Assembly: GCA_039881045.1 (NCBI GenBank)
Contig: JAYWVB010000003.1
Coordinates: forward strand, 620,001 to 684,000
Source of the DNA: Chaetomium olivaceum
Lineage: Eukaryota > Ascomycota > Sordariomycetes > Sordariales > Chaetomiaceae
Direction of reading: 5' to 3'
Length of the DNA: 64,000 bases
The position numbers were made by a program, and so were the translations under genes. The stretch's first letter is position 1; every line of letters begins with the position of its first letter. Positions 33,394 to 44,770 of the stretch are shown one piece after another. The notes beneath the pieces were generated by a model, which had not been told where the DNA came from, searched no databases, and saw only the letters and a list, made by a program, of their open reading frames with translations.

Positions 33394-35700
33394 CGTATGG
33401 CGAGATCTGGTAAATTCGTCGGTTTCCCGAGACTATGCCAGTGCTCGTACGGCCTCACGCAGAGGCCAGCAGAGGTTATCCGGCGACAACAACTCGCATG
33501 GAGCCCAAAGAACTCGAGGGCGTGGGAGAACCTGGCGCTGGGGCACCAGATGGCGACGCTGAAGCCGGCGCGCGTCTACTAGGCGATCGTGGGATGGATG
33601 GAGGACTGTTTCGTAAGAAATAGCCCGGGCGGAGTCGGTCGACGAGTGGGTGGCTAATAAGGTACTGAGGTACGGTACTGAGTGAGGTACGGTACGGAGA
33701 TGGGATGGGATGCAAGTCGGGGGCGACTATCGAGTGCAGACTACCAGATACCCAGTAGGCAGGTAGGTTGCCACGAGCGGGCAATAGAGAAATCAGGTCG
33801 GTGATCGATGTGAAATGTGGATGTCGGGTGAGCGCAGGTTGATGACAGGTGCAATGGAAGGTTGACCCGATGGTTGTTATTAGTACTAATGGCTTTGCTT
33901 AGGTCGAATGCTGGAAGGAGCTTCCGGCGGGGCGGGGCCGAGTGACCTTGAGCTGAAGCAAATTTGGGCTTGGCTTTCTTTTCTTCTGGCACTGTATTGA
34001 GCCAAGATGCGCAATACAAAACGGTAAGGGTCGAGAGATGGGACAAACTCACGTTCGAAGTAACAAAAGGATGAGACCAGACCAGATGGGCAGGGAGCTG
34101 GGGGAATAATAAGCCAAAGCTTGGCTGCACCCTGAGGCAACCCCGTCAGCGCTCAGATATCGCGGCTCGAGCTTCCAAGGTGTCACTTCTCTCGCATACT
34201 TTTCGCCGTATGGCTTGGCAGCGGGCTGATGCGACGCTGAATCCTTGCAACTGGACACTGGAGGGCCCAACGGCACCACGGCTGCGGCAATGGGCGAGCC
34301 GTCAATTTAGTGCCGCCGCAGGGCCGCATGATGAACCTTTGAAGTTCTGCGTCCCTCCCCCAGTTATTCCTCGTTGCTTTAACCCTTTCGAGCAATCTTG
34401 CCCTCCCGCTTTCCCAGCATGTGAAGGTTGGGGAAGCGGTCCGGGCCAGACGCGGTCGATCACAGCACGTCAAACAGTGCCAATAGCGGTGGACGTCTCC
34501 GACAACCGACTATGTATAATCCGGGGTTTCGGAGGGGCGGTCCAGAACAACAACGACGCTCCTCGACATGGTGGCATGGTGACATGCCGACATGCCGACC
34601 TCCCGACCTCGTCAATGACCCCACATTACACGCCCGCAAAGCATCGTGTGGCCATGTTCCGAGGCCCGTTCGACACGGTGAGACACGGCAGGCCAAGCTT
34701 CAGGCGGTAGGGCCTTGGCAGCCCACCGCTGAGGTCCTGTCGAACGCGCTGGGGAGGTGGTGGCACCGGGACCAGGTACGCAGACTGTGGGGAGCCGACG
34801 TACGCCTGCTGAAAAGAGAATCAGCTCGATGAACGAAGTAGGTGGTATTCCGTCACCACTGCCGGGAATCGACACAGCCGCGCGCCCGCGCCGGATATCG
34901 ACAACTCGCCTCGACAGCCGCCGGCCCCACCGCTTGGGATATGAAGCGCAGTCTTGGTATCTTTCTTGGTATCTTGGAAACGGCAGGGTTCGGCTTCCGC
35001 CGCCTCGCCAAGAATGCCCAGTGGTGGGGTTGCCATCGACAGCAGCAAGGTCCCGTGAGAAACGCCCCTGTCGTGATGCCGAAAGACCATGGAGACCGGC
35101 GATGAGGCGGTCTGCGGAATGGCACGATGGCAAGGAGAAAGGTGAGGATGATCTGTCTCACTCATGCAGTCAGATAACCTGGCCGATCGATAACGTGAGG
35201 GGAAGCCGCGTTAATCAGTGTCCGGACATAGCTCCGTCGTACCTCCGGACAATAAGCTCGTTCCAGAGCATAACTTACATGTACCTACCCAATCTGACTT
35301 TGATAACCCACCAAAACACCATGTCCCTTTCGTAAACGTAGACAGTTTTACAGTTTGTATAAGAGCGTTTTAGGCAAAGAGACTTACCCAGCTAGGGCAC
35401 CTAGATATCTTCTGGACGCCCAACCAGATAGGATCCCAATCTTGAAGTTGGGTTTGGGTTTTTTGCCCAACAGGTGGGTTTCTGTGATGTTTGCGTTGCT
35501 AGCTGAATTTAAATACATGTACATCGTCGTCTCGAACTTCAGAGACATTCTCTTTTGCAAGCCTTTTTCAAGAGGGAGTCAAACGCTACCAGGGCTGCCA
35601 GCGGCAATGCCAGCATTATTCCATCCCCCCTGGTGTTTCACCAAACACTCAGAACATTCAGCAGCTTCAGCGTGAGGTTAATAATCTTAGGGCTAATCTG

Positions 35701-36003
35701 ATGAACTCCAGGTCGTGGATTCAGAACTTCAACACGACCGAGCACTATGGAGTGCAGATGAACTACCATGCTTCAGCAGCCACACGCGCTAGAGTAGAAG
35801 AGATGCAGAAGGAGCGCGGCCGAGTTGATCGTTTCGCCGGGGGCACCACTGCCGTTGAGGTTGTATCTCAGTCTATTCCTCCTGAAGTTCGGACTTGGAG
35901 GCTCTTCGAGTTCGTTGCTCGGCTGAGTCCCTCGGATTATGGGTATCACATGATAGACGTGCTTCACATTCTAGTGCTCAGTAATTATCTTGGGCTGGAG
36001 TAG
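35701..36003 (+). CDS. Orphan open reading frame, hypothetical
   Basis: 100 residues from the ATG at 35701; the frame is open back to a stop at 35500. The peptide looks protein-like: upstream QNIQQLQREVNNLRANL suggests a short coiled coil, followed by SWIQNFNTTEHYGVQMNYHA and RLFEFVARLSPSDYGYHMID. If real, the true start or an upstream exon lies before 35550. There is no known domain and no obvious promoter, so it may be a relic. Confidence 0.3.
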   Translation: MNSRSWIQNFNTTEHYGVQMNYHASAATRARVEEMQKERGRVDRFAGGTTAVEVVSQSIPPEVRTWRLFEFVARLSPSDYGYHMIDVLHILVLSNYLGLE

Positions 36004-36158
36004 AAATTAATTTTGATGTTTTTATCTGCTTTCTATTGCGCTCGCATGATGTCTCAAGATGTATATTTTCTTGAGAGGGACCTTCCATAGTGGGGGTTAA
36101 AGGAAAACCAACGAGCTCTGCCCAAAGCTGACCACCTAAGGTACCTTCGGTAAACTGC

Positions 36159-36246
36159 GCCGCTTTGCAGCGTTTGAGCTTCTCCCCTAGACAAACCAGT
36201 TACTCCAGGTTTGTTTAGGGGAGAAGCCAAGACGCTGTAAAACGGC
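36159..36246. repeat. Imperfect inverted repeat (39-bp arms, 10-bp loop)
   Basis: Arm 36159-36197 and arm 36208-36246 are reverse complements at about 33 of 39 positions, around CTTCTCCCCTAGACAAACC and GGTTTGTTTAGGGGAGAAG. Several mismatches are C/T or G/A transitions. Transcription would give a long stem-loop. Confidence 0.85.
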
Positions 36247-37983
36247 TTCATTCTCCCCCAGCTCTTGTCTACCAGGTAATAACTCAGCAAGAACCGCTCG
36301 CGGCCGATCTGAGGAACCAACCCCCCGCTTACTTTACAGGGACCAAATACATAAAAGAGAAACATGGCACCGTCCATTGGGAGATCTGGAACTCGATGAT
36401 CTTAGACAACTGATTCAAGGCTAATCATCCGACCCCACCTCACCTTCAGCCCAATCGAAGCTCCCCTCATCCACCCCGCGACGCCATCCTCCTTCCCCGC
36501 GTCGGACATGCGTCTGTCTTCCCCCAACCCGGAATGCATGTGCTCTGCTATCCGCCGGCCAAAGGAAACTTCACCACGCACCACACCACGCCACAATCCG
36601 ACCCCCAGCTGCAAGCTGCAACCCCCCCCGCATCGACCAGAAAACAAGCATCAAACCACAAGCACCCACCCGCAAATTGAAGCGAAGCCGACCGACATTG
36701 TGCTGCAGCACCCTGCGCCAAGCACCCACGGCGCTCGAACCATCTCACAAATGACCTCCCTCGTCCGATCCAGACAAGGGCATGGCGGTCGGAGGCCTCC
36801 GGTCCCTTGGGTCAGAACCTTCCTTTCCTTCCCTAAGCCAAACCACAAATGGAATGATTTGTTTTGTCACATCCCTGGGGGGCGGGCCCCCAGGAAACAG
36901 GCCGACGACACCCCGAGCCTTGGACCAAGGGGCAGCTTTTTGGTTTGCAGTGTAGAGAGACAGATAATATGCATCATTGCGTTGTTTAAACACCAGATCT
37001 TCTCTCTATTACGTCACCCCCCCATCATCCCTCTTCTTTTGTTTCTTTTCATTTCTTTCTTATTGCCGGCTAGTTGCACAGTCCTCGAATAATAACCAGA
37101 TTTGGTCGACTGGATGATCATCAAGACGGGACGGGGACAACCCCCAACACTGGCCGGCGTTATCGGTCCTTGGCGTTTTAGTTCCTTCTCCTGCAGAGTA
37201 CCTCGTCCCGGGAGTCCGAAGTACCTGCGTACATACCTACCTTACCTCAGGTATCAAGACATTTACGCGGTGCATCCGTCTGTGTCACCGACGAGCCTAT
37301 CTTCACAACGCAGCCCCGAGTATGTAGTACATACCTACGTGCGCGGATTACAAAATGCATCGTGTGACGGTAGCAGCAAACGCAAGGACCTCCCGCTGCT
37401 TCCGCGGACGGGGCCGGAGGTGTCATGATCTAGGATTGTAATGATGGGGGTCAGCACGGCTGTCGTTATCGGGCAAGAGACACGGGACCAATGGGTTAAC
37501 TTGGAAGGTGTGTGAAAATATCTTATTTTGCGACTCCTAGGTCTTGTCGCGCCCGTCTTTACGATGGGCGCAGACTATGGCGCAACTACCTGACATCGGA
37601 TCAGGAACTTTTGACCCCCACCTCTTGTCCGCATCATTCCATGTCATGAATCCGCGGCCCCTAGAGAATACACAACCGAGGCCCTCCCAAGGCTGGTTGC
37701 TCCGGGCTGCCCACGGGAGAAGGCAACGTTGTCATCGGCATCTGTTCGGTACCCGTTGTAACCTTTTTGCCAGCCAACTCGCTCACCGCCCCTCATAAAT
37801 CGCTAGATGTGTCCGTCCGCCCGACGCCTAATATGCAATGCTTCCGAGACCTGCGTAGCCCGGACGCCTCAACCCCAAGATTACACAATGACTAAGAGGA
37901 TCAAGACAGAGGACGGGCTTGAGACTCCCGCCCGTGCCGCTGTTAGCATCAGTGCCATCTCTATTTCGCCTTCTCTGCCGCGT

Positions 37984-39520
37984 CTATGCGTATGTGCGGG
38001 ACAGGTTGCGGATATACCAGTCAACCAGCTTGCGGCCCATCTTCGCCTCCGAGATGTGGATCAGGTCCTGGGAATCAAGTTAGTAAAACGTACAATCAGC
38101 ACCCTCTGCATACAAAACTTACACCCTGCAGCGCATAATCAAGGTCGCTGACGTTGACGGGCTCGCCCTCGAGAAGCCCGTTTTCGGTCCACCGAAGCTG
38201 CTTAGTCCGCTGCTTGCTGACGAGCAGCCACGAGCGGAGCTCCTCAGGCTGCACGTCGAGGAAGCCAGCCAGCTTCTTCAGATCCATGGTGGTGTAGAGG
38301 CGCAGGTACGACTTGACAGTCGGGCTCCACATGTTGGTCTTGACCTCCTCCATGAATACCGAGAGGTGGTGGTCGATTGGGTCGATGTTGGCCTCCGGCT
38401 TGTCGAAGTCGGGGGGGATCGGCGACATAAACTTGGGGCACGCAGTCCTGAAGAGCTCCTCGAAAACGGGGAGCGAGTCGGGCCCACCGCGCTGCAGCTT
38501 CAGCAGCTGGTCGCCGTACTTCTCGCGCAGGGCTGTGTGGATGGTGTCATCCAGGCGGGTGGGGTGGAACGCCACGCAGATGGCGATCAGAGCGAGCATT
38601 TGGTCGTTCTTCTTGGTGATGGAATCGTACTGCGTGTTCTTCTGGAAGTTCTTGGTCCGCGAGACGTAGATCAAGATGTGGCTGAACATGCGGATGGCAT
38701 CCGCGTAGCGGCGCATCATCATGTACGAGAAACCCACATAGTAATAGGTGGTGAAGTGGGCAGCCATCACGCGGGCAAACATGGCCTTCTTGTTCAGCTC
38801 GATATCGTCGAGCGTCTTGAGCGCGAGGCTGAAGTCTCCGAGGAGGGTGTGAACGCGGAGGAGACCGATGATGGAGAAGTACCCCAGCATGCGGTAGAGG
38901 TTCTTGGAACCATAAGGGCCGGCGACGGCCATGGGGTCCTCGTTCCGCTTCATCGCCCCGAGCTGCTCGGTGATCTGAGACTTCTGAATGAGAGAATATA
39001 GGACGTTGAGCACGCTGTAGCAGCCCCATGTGTTCGGATTGTCGCGCAGAATCTGAGCCTCCTCCTCGTTGCCCGCTTGCCTCGCAATCCGGGCCCGGTA
39101 CGTGCAGAATGTGTTAAATTGGTAGATGAACTCGTCAATCACATCCCACGCCCAGTAATACTATTTTTGGAGTCAGTGACCCAATAACAAGGTTGTAGGA
39201 AGCGTTGGGAGGCTGACCGTCGGGGGCTCTAGGTCCACGGGACCTTCTGAGTTGAGGATATAATGGAAGAGCGCGCAGTAATTATCGTAGCTCGCGAACT
39301 TGGTCTCGAGGGTTGCTTGGAAATCCAGCGGCTGGGAAGCCTGAACTAGCCGGGACTGGATTTCATCGGCCTGCTGAGCGAGCGTGGCCTGGTCTATCTC
39401 CTCCATGCCACCCTCGGAATATTGAACCTGCTCCCTGTAGTCGGCAACGAGGGCCTCCTCCTCGACATCGCTGTCGTCCTCCATAGCGCGGGCGGGCGCC
39501 ATGCCGGTCTGGTAACTCAT
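37984..39520 (-). CDS. eif3l: Eukaryotic translation initiation factor 3 subunit L
   Basis: eIF3 subunit l (Paf67 family), a PCI-type subunit of the 43S pre-initiation scaffold in the cytoplasm. 474 residues from ATG 39520 (MSYQTGMAPARAMEDD). Exons: 39520-39218, 39160-38123, 38067-37984. The 57- and 55-nt introns have clean ends, the second with a perfect TACTAAC branch. Signature segments: PPTYYWAWDVIDEFIYQF across intron 1, then NVLYSLIQKSQITEQL, YGSKNLYRMLGYFSIIGLLR, FTTYYYVGFSYMMMRRYADA and the PCI-like TMDLKKLAGFLDVQPEELRS. The last exon reads DLIHISEAKMGRKLVDWYIR and ends NLSRTYA. Length and order match the family. It is head-to-head with EFL1. Confidence 0.97.
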
Positions 39521-40230
39521 ATTGACGACCGCTCGAGACGATGGCGGAAAGCGATTCGCGGGGTCGTGAAGTGGTGGTTGTCGCCGGCGTTCGTTGTCGT
39601 GACCGTCGCAAAGACCCGAAATGCTTTGCTCGGTGGGGCTAGATTTTTGTGGTCGAGGGGCTTGGACCAAGCGGTGAAATTTCAATGGCGCTGCACTGGT
39701 TTAGGGTTTGGTGTGTATGGGTAAAATTGGGTTGGTGGTTACGCCTCGGTTATCGCATATGAGTGGTAGCAGAGATCGGGACATGAGCCGTGCTAACGGT
39801 GTATTGGAAGCCTCATTCCATCATTATGATTGCAAATGAATCATCTCAAGACTTTCTACATACACTACCAATAACCCTTACCGTGAAAGAGCCGAACCAC
39901 GCAGATGCATGGTCGATTGCCACCATCAGCGCCTAATATTGCTGTAGCCAATATACGACCTGGGCATTTTTGCTGCCCCGCCAAAACATCCCACTTTCCC
40001 TCCTTGGCTGGGCCGTCTTTTGAAGATGTTAGTCAGGCCGATAAACTGCCCCGCGGCTTCCGTATATTTTGCCTCCCATCTCCTAACATGCCAGTATCTT
40101 ACATAAGTATGTACCTCAGTCTTTCGGGAAGACAATAACCTACTTGGAACAGCCCAAACCACTCGAGCTACGAAACCACCTACTTTACCTAGACTTTTGT
40201 TTCTTGCGGCACCCCAGGATTGAAACCAAG
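39521..40230. promoter_or_regulatory. Shared divergent promoter, eif3l and EFL1
   Basis: 710 bp between two start codons pointing outward, both genes acting in translation. It contains TTTACCTAGACTT near 40184-40196 and TTACATAAGTATGTACC near 40098. Shared control is inferred from geometry. Confidence 0.5.
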
Positions 40231-43200
40231 ATGCCGGTTGTCAACCCAGAAAAGCTGGCAACGCTCCAGCAAAATGCGGATGATGTGCGGAACGTGAGTC
40301 TGAAAGTTCCATAACAAAACAAAAGGAAACACAATAATACTGAATCTAAAGCTAACGAAATCTTAGATCTGTATTTTGGCTCACGTTGTAAGTTTTGTCT
40401 TCATGCTTGAGGGGCTAAAGCAAACGAGGCTCATTGTTGATTTTAGGACCATGGAAAAACATCGCTCACTGATGCCCTCTTGGCCACCAACGGCATTATC
40501 TCCCCGAAGCTGGCAGGCAAAATCCGGTATCTGGACTCTCGACCAGACGAGCAGCTTAGGGGTATTACCATGGAGTCATCAGCCATCTCCCTCTATTTCT
40601 CCATGCTCCGGAGGTCGAGTCCCGAAGCTACCCCTGAGCAAAAGGAGTATCTCATCAACCTGATAGACTCACCCGGGCACATCGACTTTAGCAGTGAGGT
40701 CTCGACAGCATCTCGTCTTTGCGATGGCGCCGTCGTCTTGGTCGACGCCGTAGAAGGGGTATGCAGTCAGACGGTCACCGTCCTACGGCAGACATGGACC
40801 GAGAAGCTTAAACCACTACTCGTCATCAACAAAATAGACCGCCTTGTTACCGAGCTTAAAATGACGCCCAACGAGGCATACATTCACCTCAGCAAACTTC
40901 TGGAGCAAGTCAACGCCGTTCTCGGGAGCTTTTTCCAGGGCGAGCGAATGGAGGAGGACCTTAACTGGCGGGAGCGGATGGAGGCGCGCGTTGCTGCTTC
41001 TGCTGCGAAAGAGGCCAAAATCGCAGATCAACTAACAGATTCTGGAGAGCTTCAATTTGAGGAGAGAGACGACGAAGAGATTTACTTCGCCCCGGAGAAG
41101 AACAATGTCATCTTTGGCAGCGCCATCGATGGCTGGGCTTTTACAGTGCGTCAGTTCGCCGGGCTTTACGAAAAGAAACTGGGCATAAAACGCCATGTTC
41201 TGGAGAAAGTCTTGTGGGGGAACTTCTACCTAGACCCCAAAACGAAAAAGGTTCTAGGTCCAAAACATTTGAAAGGGCGGGCGTTGAAGCCCCTTTTTGT
41301 CCAACTAGTGCTCGACCAGATCTGGGCCGTCTACCAGGCCACCGTCGGCGATGACAACGGAAAGGGGGACGCTACTCTTCTCGAGAAGATTACCAAATTC
41401 CTGAACATCACTATCCCACCTCACATCCTGCGATCTCGAGACCCGAAGCTCTTGCTCACGACCGTCTTTGCCTCCTGGCTCCCGGTATCCGTTGCTCTAC
41501 TCGTCTCCGTCGTGGAGTCACTCCCATCACCCAGCGCCGCACAGGCTGAACGCTTCCCACTGCTGCTGGAAGATGTCCCGGGGGCAGACCACATCGACCC
41601 TAAGGTCAGGGACGCAATCGTTTCGTTCAAGAAGGGGCCTTCCGACCCAGTTGTCGCTTACGTGAGTAAGATGGTTTCGGTAAAAGAGAGCGAATTACCG
41701 GAGAACAAGCGACGCGGGCCCTTGAGCGGCGAGGAGGCAAGAGACTTGGCCAGGAAAAAGCGTGCAGAGGCAGCGCGTGCCGCACAAAGCAACCCGAGTG
41801 AGGGCAATGATATGGATGCCCTAGCTTCTGCCTTCTCGAGCGCTACCCTGGAGCAGAATGACCAGGAAGAAGAGGAGAAGGAGGCCGAGCCGGAGCATTT
41901 GATTGGCTTTGCGCGAATCTACTCCGGCACTCTCTCCGTCGGCGACGACATTTACGTTATTCCGCCAAAGTTCTCCTCAGCCCGCCCACTCGCAGAGCCG
42001 GTGCCTAAGAAGGTGAAGGTGACAGGGCTCTACATGATGATGGGCCGGAGTTTAGAGGCCCTCGACTCGGTTCCGGCTGGTGTTGTCTTCGGTATTCGAG
42101 GGCTCGATGATAGCGGTATCCTCAAATCCGCTACCCTCTGCAGTCAACTGGAGGGCGCAATCAACCTGGCTGGCATTGTAAACACCCTCGGCCGCCCGAT
42201 TGTGCGCGTAGCCTTGGAGCCGGTCAACCCGGCCGATCTGGACAAGATGATAAAGGGCCTTCATCTGCTCGTCCACAGCGACCCCTGCGCCGAGTACGAG
42301 CAATTCGCCAGCGGCGAGCATGTCTTGTTGACAGCTGGTGAACTCCACCTCGAGCGTTGCCTGACAGATCTGCGGGAGCGATTCGCCGGTTGTGAGATCC
42401 AGTGTGGTGCGCCCATCGTACCATACCGAGAAACCATCGTCCGCGCCGAAGAAATGCGTCCGCCTATCAACAAAGAGCTCGGCCGCGGCGTGGTAGTCGG
42501 TGTCACAAGCTCCAAACAGGTGACCATCACGCTGCGAGCAAGGCCCTTACCCCAGGATGTTACCGACTTCCTACTCAAAAATGCGCGAGGTATCAAGCGG
42601 CTGTACTCAGATCACAATACTACGGAGGCGGAAGGATCATCGGCACATGAGCCAGTCACAGAAAATGGCGCGGTCCAGGACGACTCCCCAGAAGCTGACG
42701 ACGAGCTTACCACAGCCAGCAAAGCCCTCACTCCGGAGGAGCTCAGGAAACAGCTCCAGTCTCAATTTGACAGCGAGAAGGACCGCTTCGACTCCTGGAA
42801 GGGCATCATGGACCGCATCGTCTCCTTCGGCCCGCGCCGCATAGGTCCCAACCTCCTCATCGACGCCACTAAGGATCAGTTCCTCCCCAAAGCCTTCAAC
42901 GCCCATGGCAACCACAACAACGGCAACAGCCGCCCCACAGCCAACGAATCCCTCAGCCCGCACCACTTCTCCGACAAGATCGCCTACGCCTTCCAGCTCG
43001 CCATGTCCCAGGGCGCGCTCTGCAACGAACCAGTCCAGGGCGTAGCCGTGTTCATCGAGGACGTCTCTGTGACGGGCGCAGAAGGCAGCAGTAGTGGTGA
43101 GGATGCCACTTCGGCACGCGATCACCTGGGCCGCCTGACCGGCGAGGTGATCAAGACGGTCCAGCAGTCCATCCACAAGGCCCTGCTCGACTGGTCGCCG

Positions 43201-43734
43201 CGGCTGATGCTGGCCATGTACTCATGCGAAATCCAAGCCTCCAGTTCGTCTCCCCCCCCCTTCTAGCCCCTACTTGAAAAGCCCCCCTTCCCAAACCCCC
43301 AACCCCTTAAAAAAACACACAAACTAACCGGCCCCACCCCCCTCTCACAGCCGAAGTCCTCGGCCGCGTCTACGACGTGCTCACCCGGCGCCGCGGCCGC
43401 GTGCAATCCGAAGCCATGAAAGAAGGCACGCCCTTCTTCACGATCCAGGCGCTGCTGCCCGTAGCCGAGTCGTTCGGGTTCGCCGACGACATGCGCAAGC
43501 AAGGACGTCGGGCGCCGCGCAGCCGCAGCTCATTTCGCTGGGTTCGAGATCCTCGAACAAACCCGTTTTCTGGGTTCCCTTTACCGAGGACGATCTCGAG
43601 GATTTGGGTGAGTTTGGCGATAAAGAGAACGTGGCGAAGCGTTATATGGATGGGGTCAGGCGGCGGAAGGGTTGTTGGTGGAGGGCCGGAACGTGGCGAC
43701 GGATGCGCAGAAGCAGAAGACTTTGAAACGGTAG
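40231..43734 (+). CDS. ria1: Ribosome assembly GTPase EFL1/RIA1
   Basis: Cytoplasmic EF-2-like GTPase that, with Sdo1/SBDS, ejects Tif6 (eIF6) from pre-60S subunits. Exons: 40231-40293, 40367-40387 (21 nt), 40447-43243, 43351 to the stop at 43734, about 1,089 residues. G1 AHVDHGKTS is split between the micro-exon (ICILAHV) and exon 3. Then G2 region [16 protein letters not shown]3 [15 protein letters not shown]4 VINKIDRL. An EFL1-specific charged insertion follows ([20 protein letters not shown]), then domains II-V with [28 protein letters not shown] and [19 protein letters not shown]. After the DDMRK at about 43496 the conserved tail ([26 protein letters not shown]) is spread over several frames; about five bases seem missing by 43734. 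The rest is intact. Confidence 0.95.
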
Positions 43735-44061
43735 TTTTTGTTTTGTTATCACGGTGCCTTGTTTTACTCTAGTTGGTTAGGAGAAGGGTGGATGGATGAA
43801 TAAAGTGCGGTGAGTTGAGATGGCGTTTTTCAGATGTTGAACCTGAATGCAGCTGAATGAATGCAAAGAGAATATATCACAAGTTGAACCATGTTTGTAA
43901 AATGCATCCTATTCCTTTTGCTACCCCTCCTCTAAGCCGAATAGAGACTTCCGCGAAAGCCTGCCCGAAGCCAACCAAGCTCCCGTCCTGGCCCAGCCCG
44001 CGAAACATGCCATCGTCTAAACGCGTAAAGAATGCCCTCGTCGTTCAGGCATAGAAAGCGT

Positions 44062-44530
44062 AGAGCCGGTTAGTAGACAGGTTGCATGAAATGACCAAAA
44101 AAACCAAAGAGATCGCGGAATCCCCATCGAAGGTTGAGGGAGCCCGCACTCCGTACCTTCATCGCCCATATCTATCTGAAGGTCCCCAGAGTCGAGATTC
44201 GCTAAATTTAGCAGGAAGACCTTGCCATGGCGACCGAGAAACAACCCGCACGCCGTGTCATCTGCCCCGTTCGGCCGAGGCCCATCATTTTTGGAATAGA
44301 GAAATCCGCGTCGTTGTCCCGGGCATAAACCATAAACGTCGTGCTCAAGAAATGGCCAGGAATGTATACTTATTCGGTATAGCTGGAATATCATATCGGT
44401 CGAGATCGCCCAGTCGTATAGTCCCACCATCACCTGTTTCGGGAACGTCGGACTGATAGCACAAGGAGAAATGAGCAGGAGGTTCCGCCTTTGAAAAGAC
44501 GGTGATGCATGCGAGGAAAGGTAGATCAAG
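44062..44530 (-). pseudogene. Frame-broken coding relic or mis-sequenced small gene
   Basis: Protein-like peptide appears in three minus-strand frames in order: SDVPETGDGGTIRLGDLDRY and IPNKYTFL, then TTFMVYARDNDADFSIPKMM, then ACGLFLGRHGKVFLLNLANL and DSGDLQIDMGDEG, then FRDLFGFFGHFMQPVY before a stop near 44072. Joined, they would be a short acidic protein. I do not recognise a family. It sits between the convergent ends of EFL1 and eIF4B, where neighbouring genes also show single-base indels, so a real gene with errors is as likely as a pseudogene. Confidence 0.35.
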
Positions 44531-44770
44531 CAAATTGGTCGGGTCCCGAGGGGTGGGACAAGAGAAGTTTGCGTGAAGCTGAGAGCGCTGATGCCCGGCT
44601 ATCCAAGCCAACGACGCAACGATGTTTGGGTAGCAGAGCAGGTACAGCGAGAGTGCGGAAGAGAGGTGCCGTCGATTGGCCAGGCTTAAGAACTGGCCAG
44701 AGCCGGCACGGACCCGGATATCCCGCGATGGAGCGGCGAGAACGAGTCCATGACGGGGTCATGTGTATAT

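Larger units (their letters stand above)
33394..37983. other. 4.6-kb region without a confident gene
   Basis: It holds the UspA promoter (GGTACTGAGGTACGGTACTG direct repeats at 33661-33697), an orphan open frame (35701-36003), a 39-bp-arm hairpin (36159-36246), and TACCTAC/TACCTTACC strings at 37220-37255. Other open frames overlap on opposite strands and have no recognisable motifs. Confidence 0.5.

Noticed and set aside
34180..35335. Long open frames on both strands
   Set aside because: Strongly overlapping antisense frames with no conserved motif; typical of unselected GC-rich DNA.
36508..37092. 194-residue Pro/His-rich plus-strand frame
   Set aside because: Composition follows simple C-rich sequence, and the hydrophobic end reads from a T-rich tract; no family likeness.
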